Shown here piece after piece: positions 24,262-33,180 of a DNA stretch of 46,107 nt. The position numbers and the translations under genes are program-made. The notes below the pieces were generated by a model, which had not been told where the DNA came from, did not search any database, and saw only the letters and a list, made by a program, of their open reading frames with translations. The DNA lies in contig JAAXIK010000444.1 of the NCBI GenBank assembly GCA_012270385.1, positions 1-46,107 of the forward strand, given 5' to 3'. This DNA comes from Rubripirellula sp. (lineage in GTDB: Bacteria; Planctomycetota; Planctomycetia; Pirellulales; Pirellulaceae). Each line of letters opens with the position of its first letter. The first letter of the stretch is position 1.

Positions 24262-25065
24262 TCACACGGAGTTCTGGATCTCTGCTTCCGCGTTCATCAA
24301 CTCTCGCTGGTAGAGTTCAAGTGTTTTTTGAAGCCCTAATCGTTCAGCATTTGCACAAAGTAGTTTCAGTGCGGCAATTTTTAGGGGGCCATTAGTAGCA
24401 ACTGCACGCCGAAGAGCAACAGATCGGAGCGATTTCATCGCTTCGTGGTGATTCCCAAGCTCCAGAAGGCATCTCCCCCTAAGAAAAGAAGCTCCTGCTG
24501 CAAAAGCGTCTTGGTCCAATAGTGGCTCCACTGCATCGCAAGCATCACGATAACGACCCGTATCGAGCATGGCTTCCCCCAGAGCTAAACGGAGGTCGTG
24601 CAGATTGGGGTTCCGGCTGATCCTAGCCTCGCATACTTCGATTCGACGGCAAGCCCAGTCGTCCTCACTCCTTTCGAGTTCTCGGATAATCTCGGGGGTA
24701 TCCAGTTTTTTTGCCACTTCTAGCACTTCGCGGTACTGCTGCAATGAACGCGCTAGCACCGCTTCCTCTAATTCCCAAAGGACCTCCGCTTGGTCAGGAA
24801 AAACTTCTGTAGCTTGCTGAAGAACTCTTTTGGCATCAGCAGGACGTTGTTCCTGCCGATAGAGATGTGCGAGTTCCAGGTAGGAGTCAAGATCGGTGGG
24901 GCTGCCTTTAAGATGGTGTTCGAGAAACTGTCGCCTTTCAATTGTGGTCTTAGATGAGGTGGGTTTGTTATCGGATTGATTTGGTGCTTTCAATCGCTCG
25001 CGATGCAGAATGCTTTGCCGTGATGGGATGTTCTTTTTTTCGTTAAGAGTTTCATCATCAGTCAT
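24262..25065 (-). CDS. TPR-repeat protein
   Basis: A 267-residue soluble protein. After a charged, probably disordered 45 residues, it has TPR-like helix pairs: LDSYLELAHLYRQEQRPADAKRVLQQA, DLRLALGEAMLDTGRYRDACDAV and ASFLRGRCLLELGNHHEAMKSL show the W/L-G-Y-A-P spacing. Such repeats bind partner proteins. It is the first gene of a minus-strand run that includes the WXG100-like protein (103-base gap), the 162-residue helical protein and the 390-residue helical protein. A promoter-like pair lies just upstream at 25121-25150. A chaperone or adaptor role in that run is inferred from the repeats and order. Confidence 0.72.
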   Translation of the reverse strand: MTDDETLNEKKNIPSRQSILHRERLKAPNQSDNKPTSSKTTIERRQFLEHHLKGSPTDLDSYLELAHLYRQEQRPADAKRVLQQATEVFPDQAEVLWELEEAVLARSLQQYREVLEVAKKLDTPEIIRELERSEDDWACRRIEVCEARISRNPNLHDLRLALGEAMLDTGRYRDACDAVEPLLDQDAFAAGASFLRGRCLLELGNHHEAMKSLRSVALRRAVATNGPLKIAALKLLCANAERLGLQKTLELYQRELMNAEAEIQNSV

Positions 25066-25120
25066 GTTGTCATTCTAATTTCTTGCATGAGAAATGGGAT
25101 TCATTCTTCTCTGTTGCCTG

Positions 25121-25150
25121 ATTTTATCCAATAACCTTTAGAGTTAGCAA
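25121..25150 (-). promoter_or_regulatory. Sigma-70-like promoter upstream of the TPR gene
   Basis: On the minus strand TTGCTA (25150-25145) and TAAAAT (25126-25121) are 18 bases apart. The -10 matches five of six consensus bases; the -35 matches four. A transcript would begin near 25114 and lead into the TPR/WXG100-like genes. Found by eye only. Confidence 0.35.
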
Positions 25151-25243
25151 TTTTTTTGAACAGACTGGTTTATAAATACTCCGCACTAAAAAGCTTCATG
25201 AAGTTATAAACGATGAATTGCATACGCTTTCGCGTGGAAACAG

Positions 25244-26413
25244 TCATCCTGAAACTGTACCACCTTCATTGTTGAGAGTCGATTCATACAGAGCCTTCAC
25301 ATTCGCTTGGCTCAAAGTAATCGGATTGAAGTTGCCCGTCCATTGCTCTAATGCGTCGCTTGTCAATAGATCGAGACTATCCGCTGGAATTGCGAGATCG
25401 GATAACGAGGTGGCAAGCTTCGCCTGTTCAAGCCATTTTGTAATGGTGCTGACTAATGTCTGTGCAGCAGATTCAACAGGCGTTTCTGGTGCATATTCTC
25501 GCACCAGCTGGGTGTATGCTTCTGAGCAATTTGCTGCGTTCATTCTGACCACATTCGGAAGCATAACACCCACCGCTTGACCATGAGTAATTCCATATCG
25601 TGCGGTGAGAGGGTTAGCTGTCGCGTGAGCAGCTCCTAGCATCGAGTTCTCTATTGCTAGCCCCGCGAAATATGCCCCTAGTTGGAGCATGCTCCTTGCT
25701 TCGATATCAGATGGTTCCTTGATTACCCGATCAAATCCCTTGCCGAGCATCCCAAAAGCACGCTGGCTGTAGGTGACGGACATGGCGTTACTTCGAGTGC
25801 TCACCCGTGTTTCTACTGCATGTGAAATCGCATCAATGCCCGTTAGTACCGTGACGCTGAAGGGTTGAGTGAGGGTTAGGAGCGGGTCCAGCAATGCAAT
25901 TGTCGCTGCAGCTCGCGGATCGCCACATGCCATTTTGGTATGAGTTTTAGCGTCACTGATCAATGCGTAAGACTGAGCTTCACTCCCAGTGCCCGCTGTT
26001 GTTGGGATAGCGATCATTGGGAGCATCGGAGCTGTAGCTTTCCCTGATCCATGGTAATCGTGAATGGAGCCGCCACAGGAATAGACGAAATTGATCCCTT
26101 TGCAGCAGTCCATGCTGCTTCCACCACCCAAGCCGATGAGAAGATCGGGTTTTACCTGAGCCGCATGCCGAACCCCTGCTTCGATCATTGAGGAGGTTGG
26201 ATTTTCTCCAAAATCGTGGAAGCAGCTAACCTGGATGCCAGCCTCTGTAAGTGATTTTTCAGCTCTATCATGATGGCCGGCCTCTAGGATCCCTTGATCG
26301 CTCACGATGAGGGCTGATTGTGCTCGCAACGACCTGGCCAATTGGCCAAGCAATTCAAGTTTACCTTCGCCAAAAATAAGTCGCGTGCGGTGAGAGGAGT
26401 CAAAGGGTTGCAT
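25244..26413 (-). CDS. Iron-containing alcohol dehydrogenase
   Basis: A 389-residue cytoplasmic enzyme of the type III, metal-dependent dehydrogenase family. It shows the NAD(P)-binding GLGGGSSMDCCKGINF, IPTTAGTGSEAQ, and the metal-site region ENSMLGAAHATANPL followed by ITHGQAVGVMLP, where the His residues lie with an upstream Asp. The ATG at 26413 (MQPFDSSHRTRLIFGEG) is chosen because this is the usual family start; a TTG at 26479 would add 22 residues. It reads downstream of the sulfatase on the same strand (77-base gap), suggesting co-transcription. Substrates in the family include simple alcohols, lactaldehyde and hydroxyacid-oxoacid pairs; the exact one is unclear. Confidence 0.87.
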   Translation of the reverse strand: MQPFDSSHRTRLIFGEGKLELLGQLARSLRAQSALIVSDQGILEAGHHDRAEKSLTEAGIQVSCFHDFGENPTSSMIEAGVRHAAQVKPDLLIGLGGGSSMDCCKGINFVYSCGGSIHDYHGSGKATAPMLPMIAIPTTAGTGSEAQSYALISDAKTHTKMACGDPRAAATIALLDPLLTLTQPFSVTVLTGIDAISHAVETRVSTRSNAMSVTYSQRAFGMLGKGFDRVIKEPSDIEARSMLQLGAYFAGLAIENSMLGAAHATANPLTARYGITHGQAVGVMLPNVVRMNAANCSEAYTQLVREYAPETPVESAAQTLVSTITKWLEQAKLATSLSDLAIPADSLDLLTSDALEQWTGNFNPITLSQANVKALYESTLNNEGGTVSG

Positions 26414-26490
26414 TAGGTCAGAAAAAGCTAAAGGTCGCTCTGGTGATGTGCCAACGGAAACTGTGCCGCAAACGGACAAACCTTAATCAT

Positions 26491-27927
26491 CTATGGTCGC
26501 ATTGAGGTGAGGTCTAGATCATCCTGCATTTGATGCTGGAGATTTACCAATTGATCAAAGAGCTCAAGCACGAGGTTCTTGTTCGAGGGGATGTTCGAAA
26601 TGTCGTGAAGTTCCAGTGGGTCATCGGCAAGATTATAAAGTCGAACAGCGGGAGCCTCAGGGTAGACAATTAACTTGTGCGTTCGAGAGCGAATGCTCCG
26701 TTGTTTCTGCAGGTAACATCCATAAATAAACGGGTAGGGACTCACTCCACCATCTAAAAGCGGAAGTAAGCTATTGAACTCCACATGTTTTGGTTTGGGG
26801 ACTCCCGCAGCTGGCTGCGGCGTGGGCATTACCTCTTGAAGATCGCATGGCTCAGAGATAGTTCGCTCAGTTAGCACACCCGGACCAGTAACGATGAAGG
26901 GAACGCGAACGCTGTGGTCATACATGTTTTGTTTGCCTAACAGCCCGTGTTGTCCTACAGCAAGACCATGATCAGCTGTAAAAAAGATCCAAGTGTTATC
27001 TGCCTTCCCCGATTTTTCGATCGCCTTAAGGATTCGACCGATTTGAGCGTCCATGTGAGTGATTAATGCGTAGTATTCACTTCGATGAACCTGGATCGCG
27101 TGACTTGTGCGAGGGAATGGAGCGAGCCTTTCATCTCTTAGGGATTCCCCGCAGCCAATCGCATCAGCGAACGGATAAAGCGGTTGAAAGTTCTTTGGTA
27201 TCGCGACTTTGCTTGCCGGGTAACGGTCTATATAGGATTGCGGAGCTTGGCGAGGGTCGTGAGGGGCATTAAACGCTAAGTACATGAAGAATGGAGAATC
27301 GTCGTTTTGAGCTTCATCAAGGAAGTCTTCTGCATGGTTTGCCACCACCTCACTCCAATGTGTGCCGCCTTCCCAAAAGCCACCAAACTTAGGGTCAGAG
27401 GGCGACCACGGGTCAGAACCATCCGGCAACGGTCGGTTGTATCCGAGTTCAACAGCTTTAGGCATCCCAGGTCGAATATCCCTCGCAACGTCAAACGCTT
27501 TTTCAGCATTTGCTCGGCAATGCCACTTCCCTGTCATATAGGTTCGATAGCCTGCCTGCTTCAGGTACTCGCTCCACCAGCGTCCCTGGCTGCGTTCTCT
27601 TTCGCTCTGCCCGTGAATGGCATTGGCATTCCACACAAAGCGACCTGAATTCAGCATCGTGCGGCTAGCGATACAAACAGCACCGCTCCATGAACCCATG
27701 TTGTAGGCATGAGAGAACGTCGTGCCTTGCTTTGCTAATGCATCGAGATTGGGCGTTTCTATACCACTCGCACCTAATGCATTAATGGTGCTGAAGCACT
27801 GATCATCTGCGAAGATAAATACAATATTTGGTTTTTCTGAATCCGCTTTAGAAGTAGAGGTAAGGATAAAGCAGCTTGCGAATGATAAGCAGAGATGGAG
27901 TATTCGTGGGGATGCGATCTTCGACAC
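26491..27927 (-). CDS. Secreted sulfatase (formylglycine type)
   Basis: A 478-residue arylsulfatase-fold protein. A signal peptide (about residues 1-28, ending STSKA) sends it out of the cytoplasm. Residues PNIVFIFADDQ (Asp41, Asp42) bind calcium, and CIASR at 85-89 is the sulfatase C-x-A/P-S-R site whose Cys is converted to formylglycine. ADHGLAVGQHGLLGK supplies further metal and sulfate ligands. Sulfatases of this class remove sulfate esters from algal polysaccharides or small sulfated molecules. The predicted start is GTG. It precedes the iron-type alcohol dehydrogenase on the same strand. The modifying enzyme is not in the window. Confidence 0.92.
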   Translation of the reverse strand: MSKIASPRILHLCLSFASCFILTSTSKADSEKPNIVFIFADDQCFSTINALGASGIETPNLDALAKQGTTFSHAYNMGSWSGAVCIASRTMLNSGRFVWNANAIHGQSERERSQGRWWSEYLKQAGYRTYMTGKWHCRANAEKAFDVARDIRPGMPKAVELGYNRPLPDGSDPWSPSDPKFGGFWEGGTHWSEVVANHAEDFLDEAQNDDSPFFMYLAFNAPHDPRQAPQSYIDRYPASKVAIPKNFQPLYPFADAIGCGESLRDERLAPFPRTSHAIQVHRSEYYALITHMDAQIGRILKAIEKSGKADNTWIFFTADHGLAVGQHGLLGKQNMYDHSVRVPFIVTGPGVLTERTISEPCDLQEVMPTPQPAAGVPKPKHVEFNSLLPLLDGGVSPYPFIYGCYLQKQRSIRSRTHKLIVYPEAPAVRLYNLADDPLELHDISNIPSNKNLVLELFDQLVNLQHQMQDDLDLTSMRP

Positions 27928-28005
27928 AATAGTTTCTCAACGTTATGGATGATTTATTTTTGTCGGTATGTTCTTCCGATCACGAGATTCTAGCCCAGAT
28001 TGGGT

Positions 28006-28695
28006 TCAAAGTTGACGCGGCAGATAAAGATCTATCTGAGATTCTTCAAAGATCCGAAACTTCACCCCATGTCGCCAGAGTTGAAAATACCCAGCAAGGG
28101 GATCTCGCAGTTTTGTGGTATCTCTGTAGAAGGGCCACATCAAATAGTCACGCAACATTGGGTCACAAGCAATAAAATAATATGCCTCGTGAAGTGCGGT
28201 CGCTTCCACTCTACAGCTAATGGCTTTTGTGAGAACACCCCACTTGCCAATACTCCGGTAACGCCGAGACTGTTCCGATTCAATTTTTCGGTGTTTAGGG
28301 GGAATACCTTCTAGGATTCGTATCTGAATATCGGGGTTAATTACTTTCAGCAGGTCTTCTCGATCACAGTGCTCAATCAGAGATCTGATCCCATCTAGCC
28401 AAGAGCGACCTAACCGCTCCGCCTCGCTCGGGGCGAGGGGTGGGGGTTGACGAATCACAAAGTAAGCATCGCGGCCCCCATCTGGACGCCTATCGTTCCC
28501 AGCAACTTGAAATAATTGATCTAGTCTATCGGTCAGATCCTCTTTTTCCTCCATGGTGGGGAAAATCGCTTCAATAGACTTTCCATCGGGTCTGAAGCAT
28601 TGGAATAGCCCAATGAGAGAATCAGGAGTCAAGGGATCTGTCGTTTCGTTGCCAGTCATTTGACGGCACTGGTGGATGTACTCTTCCAGATTCAT
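28006..28695 (-). CDS. Unknown protein, 229 residues
   Basis: A soluble protein without signal peptide. It has mixed helix/strand character, notable motifs RRPDGGRDAYFVIRQPPPLAPSEAE, RYRSIGKWGVLTKAISCRVEA and AYYFIACDPMLRDYLMWPFY, with many aromatic residues in the C-terminal half. I do not recognise a family. A good ribosome site (GAGGA) lies six bases before the ATG, which supports translation. It lies 78 bases upstream of the sulfatase on the same strand and could be co-transcribed with it. Composition is like the neighbours. The C-terminal hydrophobic/aromatic segment is not long enough for a membrane helix. Confidence 0.65.
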   Translation of the reverse strand: MNLEEYIHQCRQMTGNETTDPLTPDSLIGLFQCFRPDGKSIEAIFPTMEEKEDLTDRLDQLFQVAGNDRRPDGGRDAYFVIRQPPPLAPSEAERLGRSWLDGIRSLIEHCDREDLLKVINPDIQIRILEGIPPKHRKIESEQSRRYRSIGKWGVLTKAISCRVEATALHEAYYFIACDPMLRDYLMWPFYRDTTKLRDPLAGYFQLWRHGVKFRIFEESQIDLYLPRQL

Positions 28696-29113
28696 TGAAT
28701 TCCTCGGTCTATGCCTTCTGAATTAGAGTTTGATGCTGTGGCGATGTGGAAGGCGTCGCCCATGATTGGATTTCACGATTGAGACAGGCCACTGCGTTGG
28801 GGATTACTTTTTCCGTATTATTAGCTCTGTGCAAGTCATCTTTTTGTCGGCTCTAACCAATAAACCATTGCAGTTAGGACTTAATCCGTATGCTCTTCCC
28901 TGAGCATGGCGTCACGGGGTTGTGTCACTCCGTACCTATGACAAAATATCTGCAAGCGAGTGTAATTAGCGAGGAGGGGGTGGTTTTAGCTTTACTCCTG
29001 CAGACCAGGGGTAGATTTAGCAGCTGTTCACTTGGGAAACAGCACATTTAGGAGGTTATTAAGGGCAGCGATTTTGACTTGCTGACCTTGATGACAAAAG
29101 GGTAGATATCGTT
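28696..29113. other. Intergenic region before the glycosyltransferase locus
   Basis: About 420 bases between divergent genes. It should contain promoters for both sides, but no hexamer pair with good spacing was found. A short 6-base-pair hairpin (GCTGTT with AACAGC near 29020-29043) is the only structure seen and is not convincing. No RNA gene was recognised. Confidence 0.4.
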
Positions 29114-30694
29114 TTGAACGTTGTATTCCTGCATTGCCACTATGACCGAGGTGGTGTTACGTCAGTTGTTCTGAATCAACTTAACAGCTTGATGGCCGAT
29201 GCTCGAATTGAACGCATTCTACTCGTTTCAGGACCTCGCTCGTCCGGCATGCCGAGCGAGCTTCCTACCCGAGTATCGCGAGTTGAATTACCCAACTTTG
29301 ATTACGATCAACAGCTCTACGATTCTGATTCCACTGCAAGTCGGATTAACGAAATCGGTAATGACCTGTGTGAGAAGTTGCAATCTCACCAATTAGCATC
29401 GGATGACACGGTCCTTCACTGGCACAATCATTCCTTGGGTAAGAATACGGCGCTACCCGGTGTGGTCAGAGCTCTTGCTGAAAAAGGGTGGAAGACTTTA
29501 CTGCAAATTCATGACTTTGCTGAGGATTATCGACCACAGAATTATTCCGCACTCGCTCATTGTATCAATGCGAACAGCAGGGCAGATCTAGACAGGTACC
29601 TCTATCCTGTAGCAAGACAAATCCATTACTGTACCCTCACAACCGTCGATGCTGAGGTGTTGCGGAAATCGGGGATACCTGATTCTCATGTATCTTTTAC
29701 TCCTAATACCGTCGATTTCAAAGAAGATGTTTCAGCGAAATGCGATGAAGAAAAAGACACCAGACTCCAGCTAATTCAGAAGGCCTTTGACCTACCGAAG
29801 TCTTCACGTTGGGCTGTTTACCCGGTCCGCGGTATCCGCCGTAAGAACATCGGGGAGCTTTTATTGCTGAGCCAACTGGGTGCAGAGAATCTCTATACCG
29901 CGATTACTTTGAATCCTACGACCATGGTGGAGGCAAAATCCTATGCTCGCTGGAAAACCGTTGCCGAGAAAGTTGCACCTCGAGCAATTTTTGACGCTGG
30001 GCATCGCGAGGGTATTTCTTTTCGCGATAACCTCATCGCATCGGACATGGTGCTGTCCACGAGTGTCGCTGAGGGTTTTGGAATGGCATTTCTGGAACCC
30101 TGGTTATTTAACCGTGGTGTAGTCGCAAGGTATCTAAATAATGTTGTCCCTGATTTTGAATCAGCGGGAATGCAATTGAACCGGTTCTACCGAGATATCA
30201 TGATCGAGGGTGATCAGGCGTGGATCGATTCCTGCAGACGGGAGTGGGAGTATTCGTTTGATAGAGCATGGCAAGACGTACCGCGAGCAATGAGGCCATC
30301 GTTGTCCGACCATGGTTTGGTCAGCGACGTTTGGCTTACCGATACAGCAGCAGTCGACTTTGCTCTGCTCTCTCCAAGACGGCAGATTGAGGTCTTGACT
30401 AGGTGCTCCGAGGATAATGGCTACCGGGAAATGGTCGCCCAAAGCGCGGAGGATTGTGTTCAAGCATTAAGGATGACAGATAGCGACAAAGTGATTTCCG
30501 ATAATGCTGAGTGTGTCCGATCAAGATTCAGCAAAAAGGTAATGCAAGATAGACTTATGGGGTGCTACCTCAATTTGTTAAAACAGGATGTGGATATGCA
30601 AGTGTCGGGACCTCAAGGTGCCGGAGCATTTTTGGATAACATCTTGCTTCGCCAGCAGTTCCACCCATGTCGAACTGAGGAGGCTATTGGATGA
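29114..30694 (+). CDS. GT-B glycosyltransferase (GT4-like), first gene of a glycosylglycerate-type locus
   Basis: A 526-residue protein of the GT-B fold. The N-terminal NVVFLHCHYDRGGVTSVVLNQL is the acceptor-domain glycine loop, and SVAEGFGMAFLEPWLF contains the E-x7-E motif of retaining GT4-type enzymes that bind the nucleotide sugar. VYPVRGIRRKNIGELL is the donor-domain entry with basic residues. No signal peptide or membrane helix, so it acts in the cytoplasm. The start is TTG at 29114 with an AAAGGG stretch upstream. Its stop overlaps the start of the HAD gene (ATGA), so the two are coupled. Given the GH13_18 phosphorylase downstream, transfer to a glycerate-like acceptor is possible but not shown; donor and acceptor are unknown. 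Confidence 0.78.
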   Translation: MNVVFLHCHYDRGGVTSVVLNQLNSLMADARIERILLVSGPRSSGMPSELPTRVSRVELPNFDYDQQLYDSDSTASRINEIGNDLCEKLQSHQLASDDTVLHWHNHSLGKNTALPGVVRALAEKGWKTLLQIHDFAEDYRPQNYSALAHCINANSRADLDRYLYPVARQIHYCTLTTVDAEVLRKSGIPDSHVSFTPNTVDFKEDVSAKCDEEKDTRLQLIQKAFDLPKSSRWAVYPVRGIRRKNIGELLLLSQLGAENLYTAITLNPTTMVEAKSYARWKTVAEKVAPRAIFDAGHREGISFRDNLIASDMVLSTSVAEGFGMAFLEPWLFNRGVVARYLNNVVPDFESAGMQLNRFYRDIMIEGDQAWIDSCRREWEYSFDRAWQDVPRAMRPSLSDHGLVSDVWLTDTAAVDFALLSPRRQIEVLTRCSEDNGYREMVAQSAEDCVQALRMTDSDKVISDNAECVRSRFSKKVMQDRLMGCYLNLLKQDVDMQVSGPQGAGAFLDNILLRQQFHPCRTEEAIG

Positions 30695-31578
30695 AGGCTG
30701 AAGAATGGCTTAAGCCGATTCTGACAGAACGCTCCCCTTTATATCCCGTACCAACAGGCATCGAGCCACGCTTGGATCAAATCGCTGGGATAAAAGCTGT
30801 GATCTTTGACGTGTATGGAACATTAGTTGTTAGTGGTAGTGGAGACGTAGGCTCCATCGATCATACGGATCGATCGTCTGTGATTCGTAGGGCCTGCGAT
30901 CGACTCAACATCAGTGAGTCTGTTGATGGACCCATTTCATGGCAGGATTTACGCTCCGCCATCGATCAGATGAACGCAGAGCGTAAATCGAGCAACTGCG
31001 TCAGTCCAGAAATTGATGTGATTTCCGTTTGGCGGGAATTGCTTGACCAAAAGGGATTACAATTCTCAACCCCTGCGATTTCTCAAGTAGTCCGATTAGC
31101 CACATATTTTGAGGCGTGGGCGAATCCAACGTGGCCAATGCCTGCGGCTTGCGATGCTGTGCATCAGCTATCCTCTCGAGGCTTCTGTCTCGGGATTGTT
31201 AGTAACGCTCAAATTTTCACAAATCTATTAGTTGAAGATTTAGAGTTTTCAAAGAAAAATGGAACTTCGGTTTTTCAGTCAGATTTATCTTTCTTTTCCA
31301 ATCGTTTCCGTCATTCCAAGCCTGGACCCAGGCTGTTTGATGCTCTGAGTAATGCACTGCGAAGACGTAATATTCTGCCGCAAGAGGCGGTTTATGTCGG
31401 AAATGACATGCTCAATGACGTTTGGGCGGCGAAACAGATTGGGATGAAAACAGCTTGGTTCGTAGGGGATCGAAGGAGCGCAAGAGAAAGGTCCGATGAT
31501 TCAAGGTGTGCGAAACTTTCTCCGGATCTTGTCATAACTTCGCTGCCTCAGCTATTAGAGTGTCTTACACTCAAGTAA
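30691..31578 (+). CDS. HAD-superfamily hydrolase with a DxYGT motif
   Basis: A 295-residue protein. Motif I is VIFDVYGTLVVSG: the nucleophile is Asp40, but the second Asp of DxD is Tyr42, as in haloacid dehalogenases. IVSNAQ near residue 170 is motif II (Ser), KPGP near 210 gives the motif III Lys, and VGNDMLNDVWAAK near 235 is motif IV. Cap helices lie between 60 and 150. A GAGGAGG ribosome site and ATGA overlap tie it to the upstream glycosyltransferase. Context suggests a phosphatase for a phosphorylated glycoside, but the missing second Asp, used as acid/base in most HAD phosphatases, argues for caution. Confidence 0.75.
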   Translation: MKAEEWLKPILTERSPLYPVPTGIEPRLDQIAGIKAVIFDVYGTLVVSGSGDVGSIDHTDRSSVIRRACDRLNISESVDGPISWQDLRSAIDQMNAERKSSNCVSPEIDVISVWRELLDQKGLQFSTPAISQVVRLATYFEAWANPTWPMPAACDAVHQLSSRGFCLGIVSNAQIFTNLLVEDLEFSKKNGTSVFQSDLSFFSNRFRHSKPGPRLFDALSNALRRRNILPQEAVYVGNDMLNDVWAAKQIGMKTAWFVGDRRSARERSDDSRCAKLSPDLVITSLPQLLECLTLK

Positions 31579-31732
31579 TCCGATGGTTTGTGGTTTGAGA
31601 TAGACAAGATTTGCCTTGAAAATTATTTCGGCGAGATTTCAAATTTGGTCAATCTGCACCGGGACTGCGGAATCACATCTTGGAAATTTGAATCACCACC
31701 ATGATTAGCATCAATTAGGGTCTGATTACGCT

Positions 31733-32998
31733 ATGGGCGTCAAAATAGGATTTATCGGTACTCGATTCTCTGGGACGGATGGAGTTTCGCTGGAGAGCGC
31801 CAAATGGGCGCAAGTGCTCTGGGACCATCGGCATGTAAGCCATTGGTATTCGGGGTTGAGTGATCGCGACGAAGCTACCTCCATGGTCGTCCCTCATGCT
31901 TATTTTGGCCATCCCGACATTGCTTGGATCAACCGCCATGCTTTTGGCACACGGACGCGGACGCCAGATGTTACTCAGCGCATCTATGCGCTTGCAGACT
32001 ATCTGAAGGGGACTCTTTACGAATTCACACGTAGGTTTGACATTGATTTGCTAATCGTCCAGAACGCGCTTTGCATACCGATGAACTTACCGCTTGGTGT
32101 CGCATTAACGCATTTCATCGCGGAAACAGGGTTTCCAACCATCGCTCATCATCACGATTTTTATTGGGAGCGTGATCGGTTTAGTGTTTCCGCAGTAACG
32201 GATCTGTTATGGATGTCTTTCCCGCCAGCATTGCCACAGATTCAGAATGTGACCATCAATTCATTCGCTCAGGAAGATCTCGCACATCGTCGCGGTGTTT
32301 CATCAATTCTTGTGCCAAACGTCTTAGATTTTGAAACTGAGCCCGAGCCCGCTGATGAATATGCGAGGAATTTCAGAAAGGATATTGGGCTTTCGGACGA
32401 AGATATTCTTTTTCTGCAGCCTACCCGGGTAGTTCCTCGGAAGGGCATTGAGCATGCGATAGCTCTAGTCGCCGCACTTCGTGATGATCGTTGTAAATTG
32501 GTTATTTCACATGCCAGTGGTGACGAGGGAGACGAATACCTCATGGCTTTGAAAGAGTTAGCAGAGTCTCAGGGTGTGCAGTTGATCATGTGTGACGAGC
32601 AGGTTGGAGAAAAACGCGGGATAACCCCATCCGGCAATCGGGTTTACACATTGGCTGATGCCTATTCTCAGGCAGACTTTATTACCTATCCGAGCATCTA
32701 CGAGGGGTTCGGAAATGCTTTGCTTGAAGCATTTTATTTTCGCAAACCCGTTCTTGTTAACCGTTATTCCATCTTTGTGGCTGACATTGAGCCCAAAGGA
32801 GCAAAGGTGATTGCGATGGATGGCTATCTTACTAAAGATGTAGGTTCCAACGTCCAACGTATCATTGATGATCCCGATTACAGGGAAGAGATGGTTAATT
32901 TCAATTATGAATTGGGTAAATCATTCTTCAGCTACAGCGTGTTGCGTCGGAAGTTGCGAGCACTGGTTACCAATTTTACTGGTCAGGATAATCTCTGA
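31733..32998 (+). CDS. GT4 glycosyltransferase, mannosylglucosylglycerate synthase-like
   Basis: A 421-residue GT-B enzyme. The start [20 protein letters not shown] with the glycine loop, [21 protein letters not shown] in the middle, [16 protein letters not shown], and [18 protein letters not shown] with the E-x7-E motif are seen. From memory, this pattern (GTDGVSLE and [12 protein letters not shown]) matches a family related to mannosylglucosylglycerate synthases (MggS). It lies between the HAD gene and a GH13_18 phosphorylase likely active on glucosylglycerate, which fits a glycosylglycerate compatible solute pathway. The GDP-mannose specificity is inferred. There is no strong ribosome site before the ATG at 31733, and a gap of 154 bases separates it from the HAD gene. 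Confidence 0.75.
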   Translation: MGVKIGFIGTRFSGTDGVSLESAKWAQVLWDHRHVSHWYSGLSDRDEATSMVVPHAYFGHPDIAWINRHAFGTRTRTPDVTQRIYALADYLKGTLYEFTRRFDIDLLIVQNALCIPMNLPLGVALTHFIAETGFPTIAHHHDFYWERDRFSVSAVTDLLWMSFPPALPQIQNVTINSFAQEDLAHRRGVSSILVPNVLDFETEPEPADEYARNFRKDIGLSDEDILFLQPTRVVPRKGIEHAIALVAALRDDRCKLVISHASGDEGDEYLMALKELAESQGVQLIMCDEQVGEKRGITPSGNRVYTLADAYSQADFITYPSIYEGFGNALLEAFYFRKPVLVNRYSIFVADIEPKGAKVIAMDGYLTKDVGSNVQRIIDDPDYREEMVNFNYELGKSFFSYSVLRRKLRALVTNFTGQDNL

Positions 32999-33180
32999 AA
33001 TATTTGAACGATTATTCGAGCGATTTTCCATTCAGGTTGATTTGCTAGGGCATGTCATTGTCTGGAATTTCAATTGAATGAAGGTAATGCAAGCTACCTT
33101 CCTGCCCTACGATTTACGTTCAATTCCAATGCAACAAAGCGCTGGAATCAGAGAGAGTCCCCTGCTTTAGGAACGATGCT

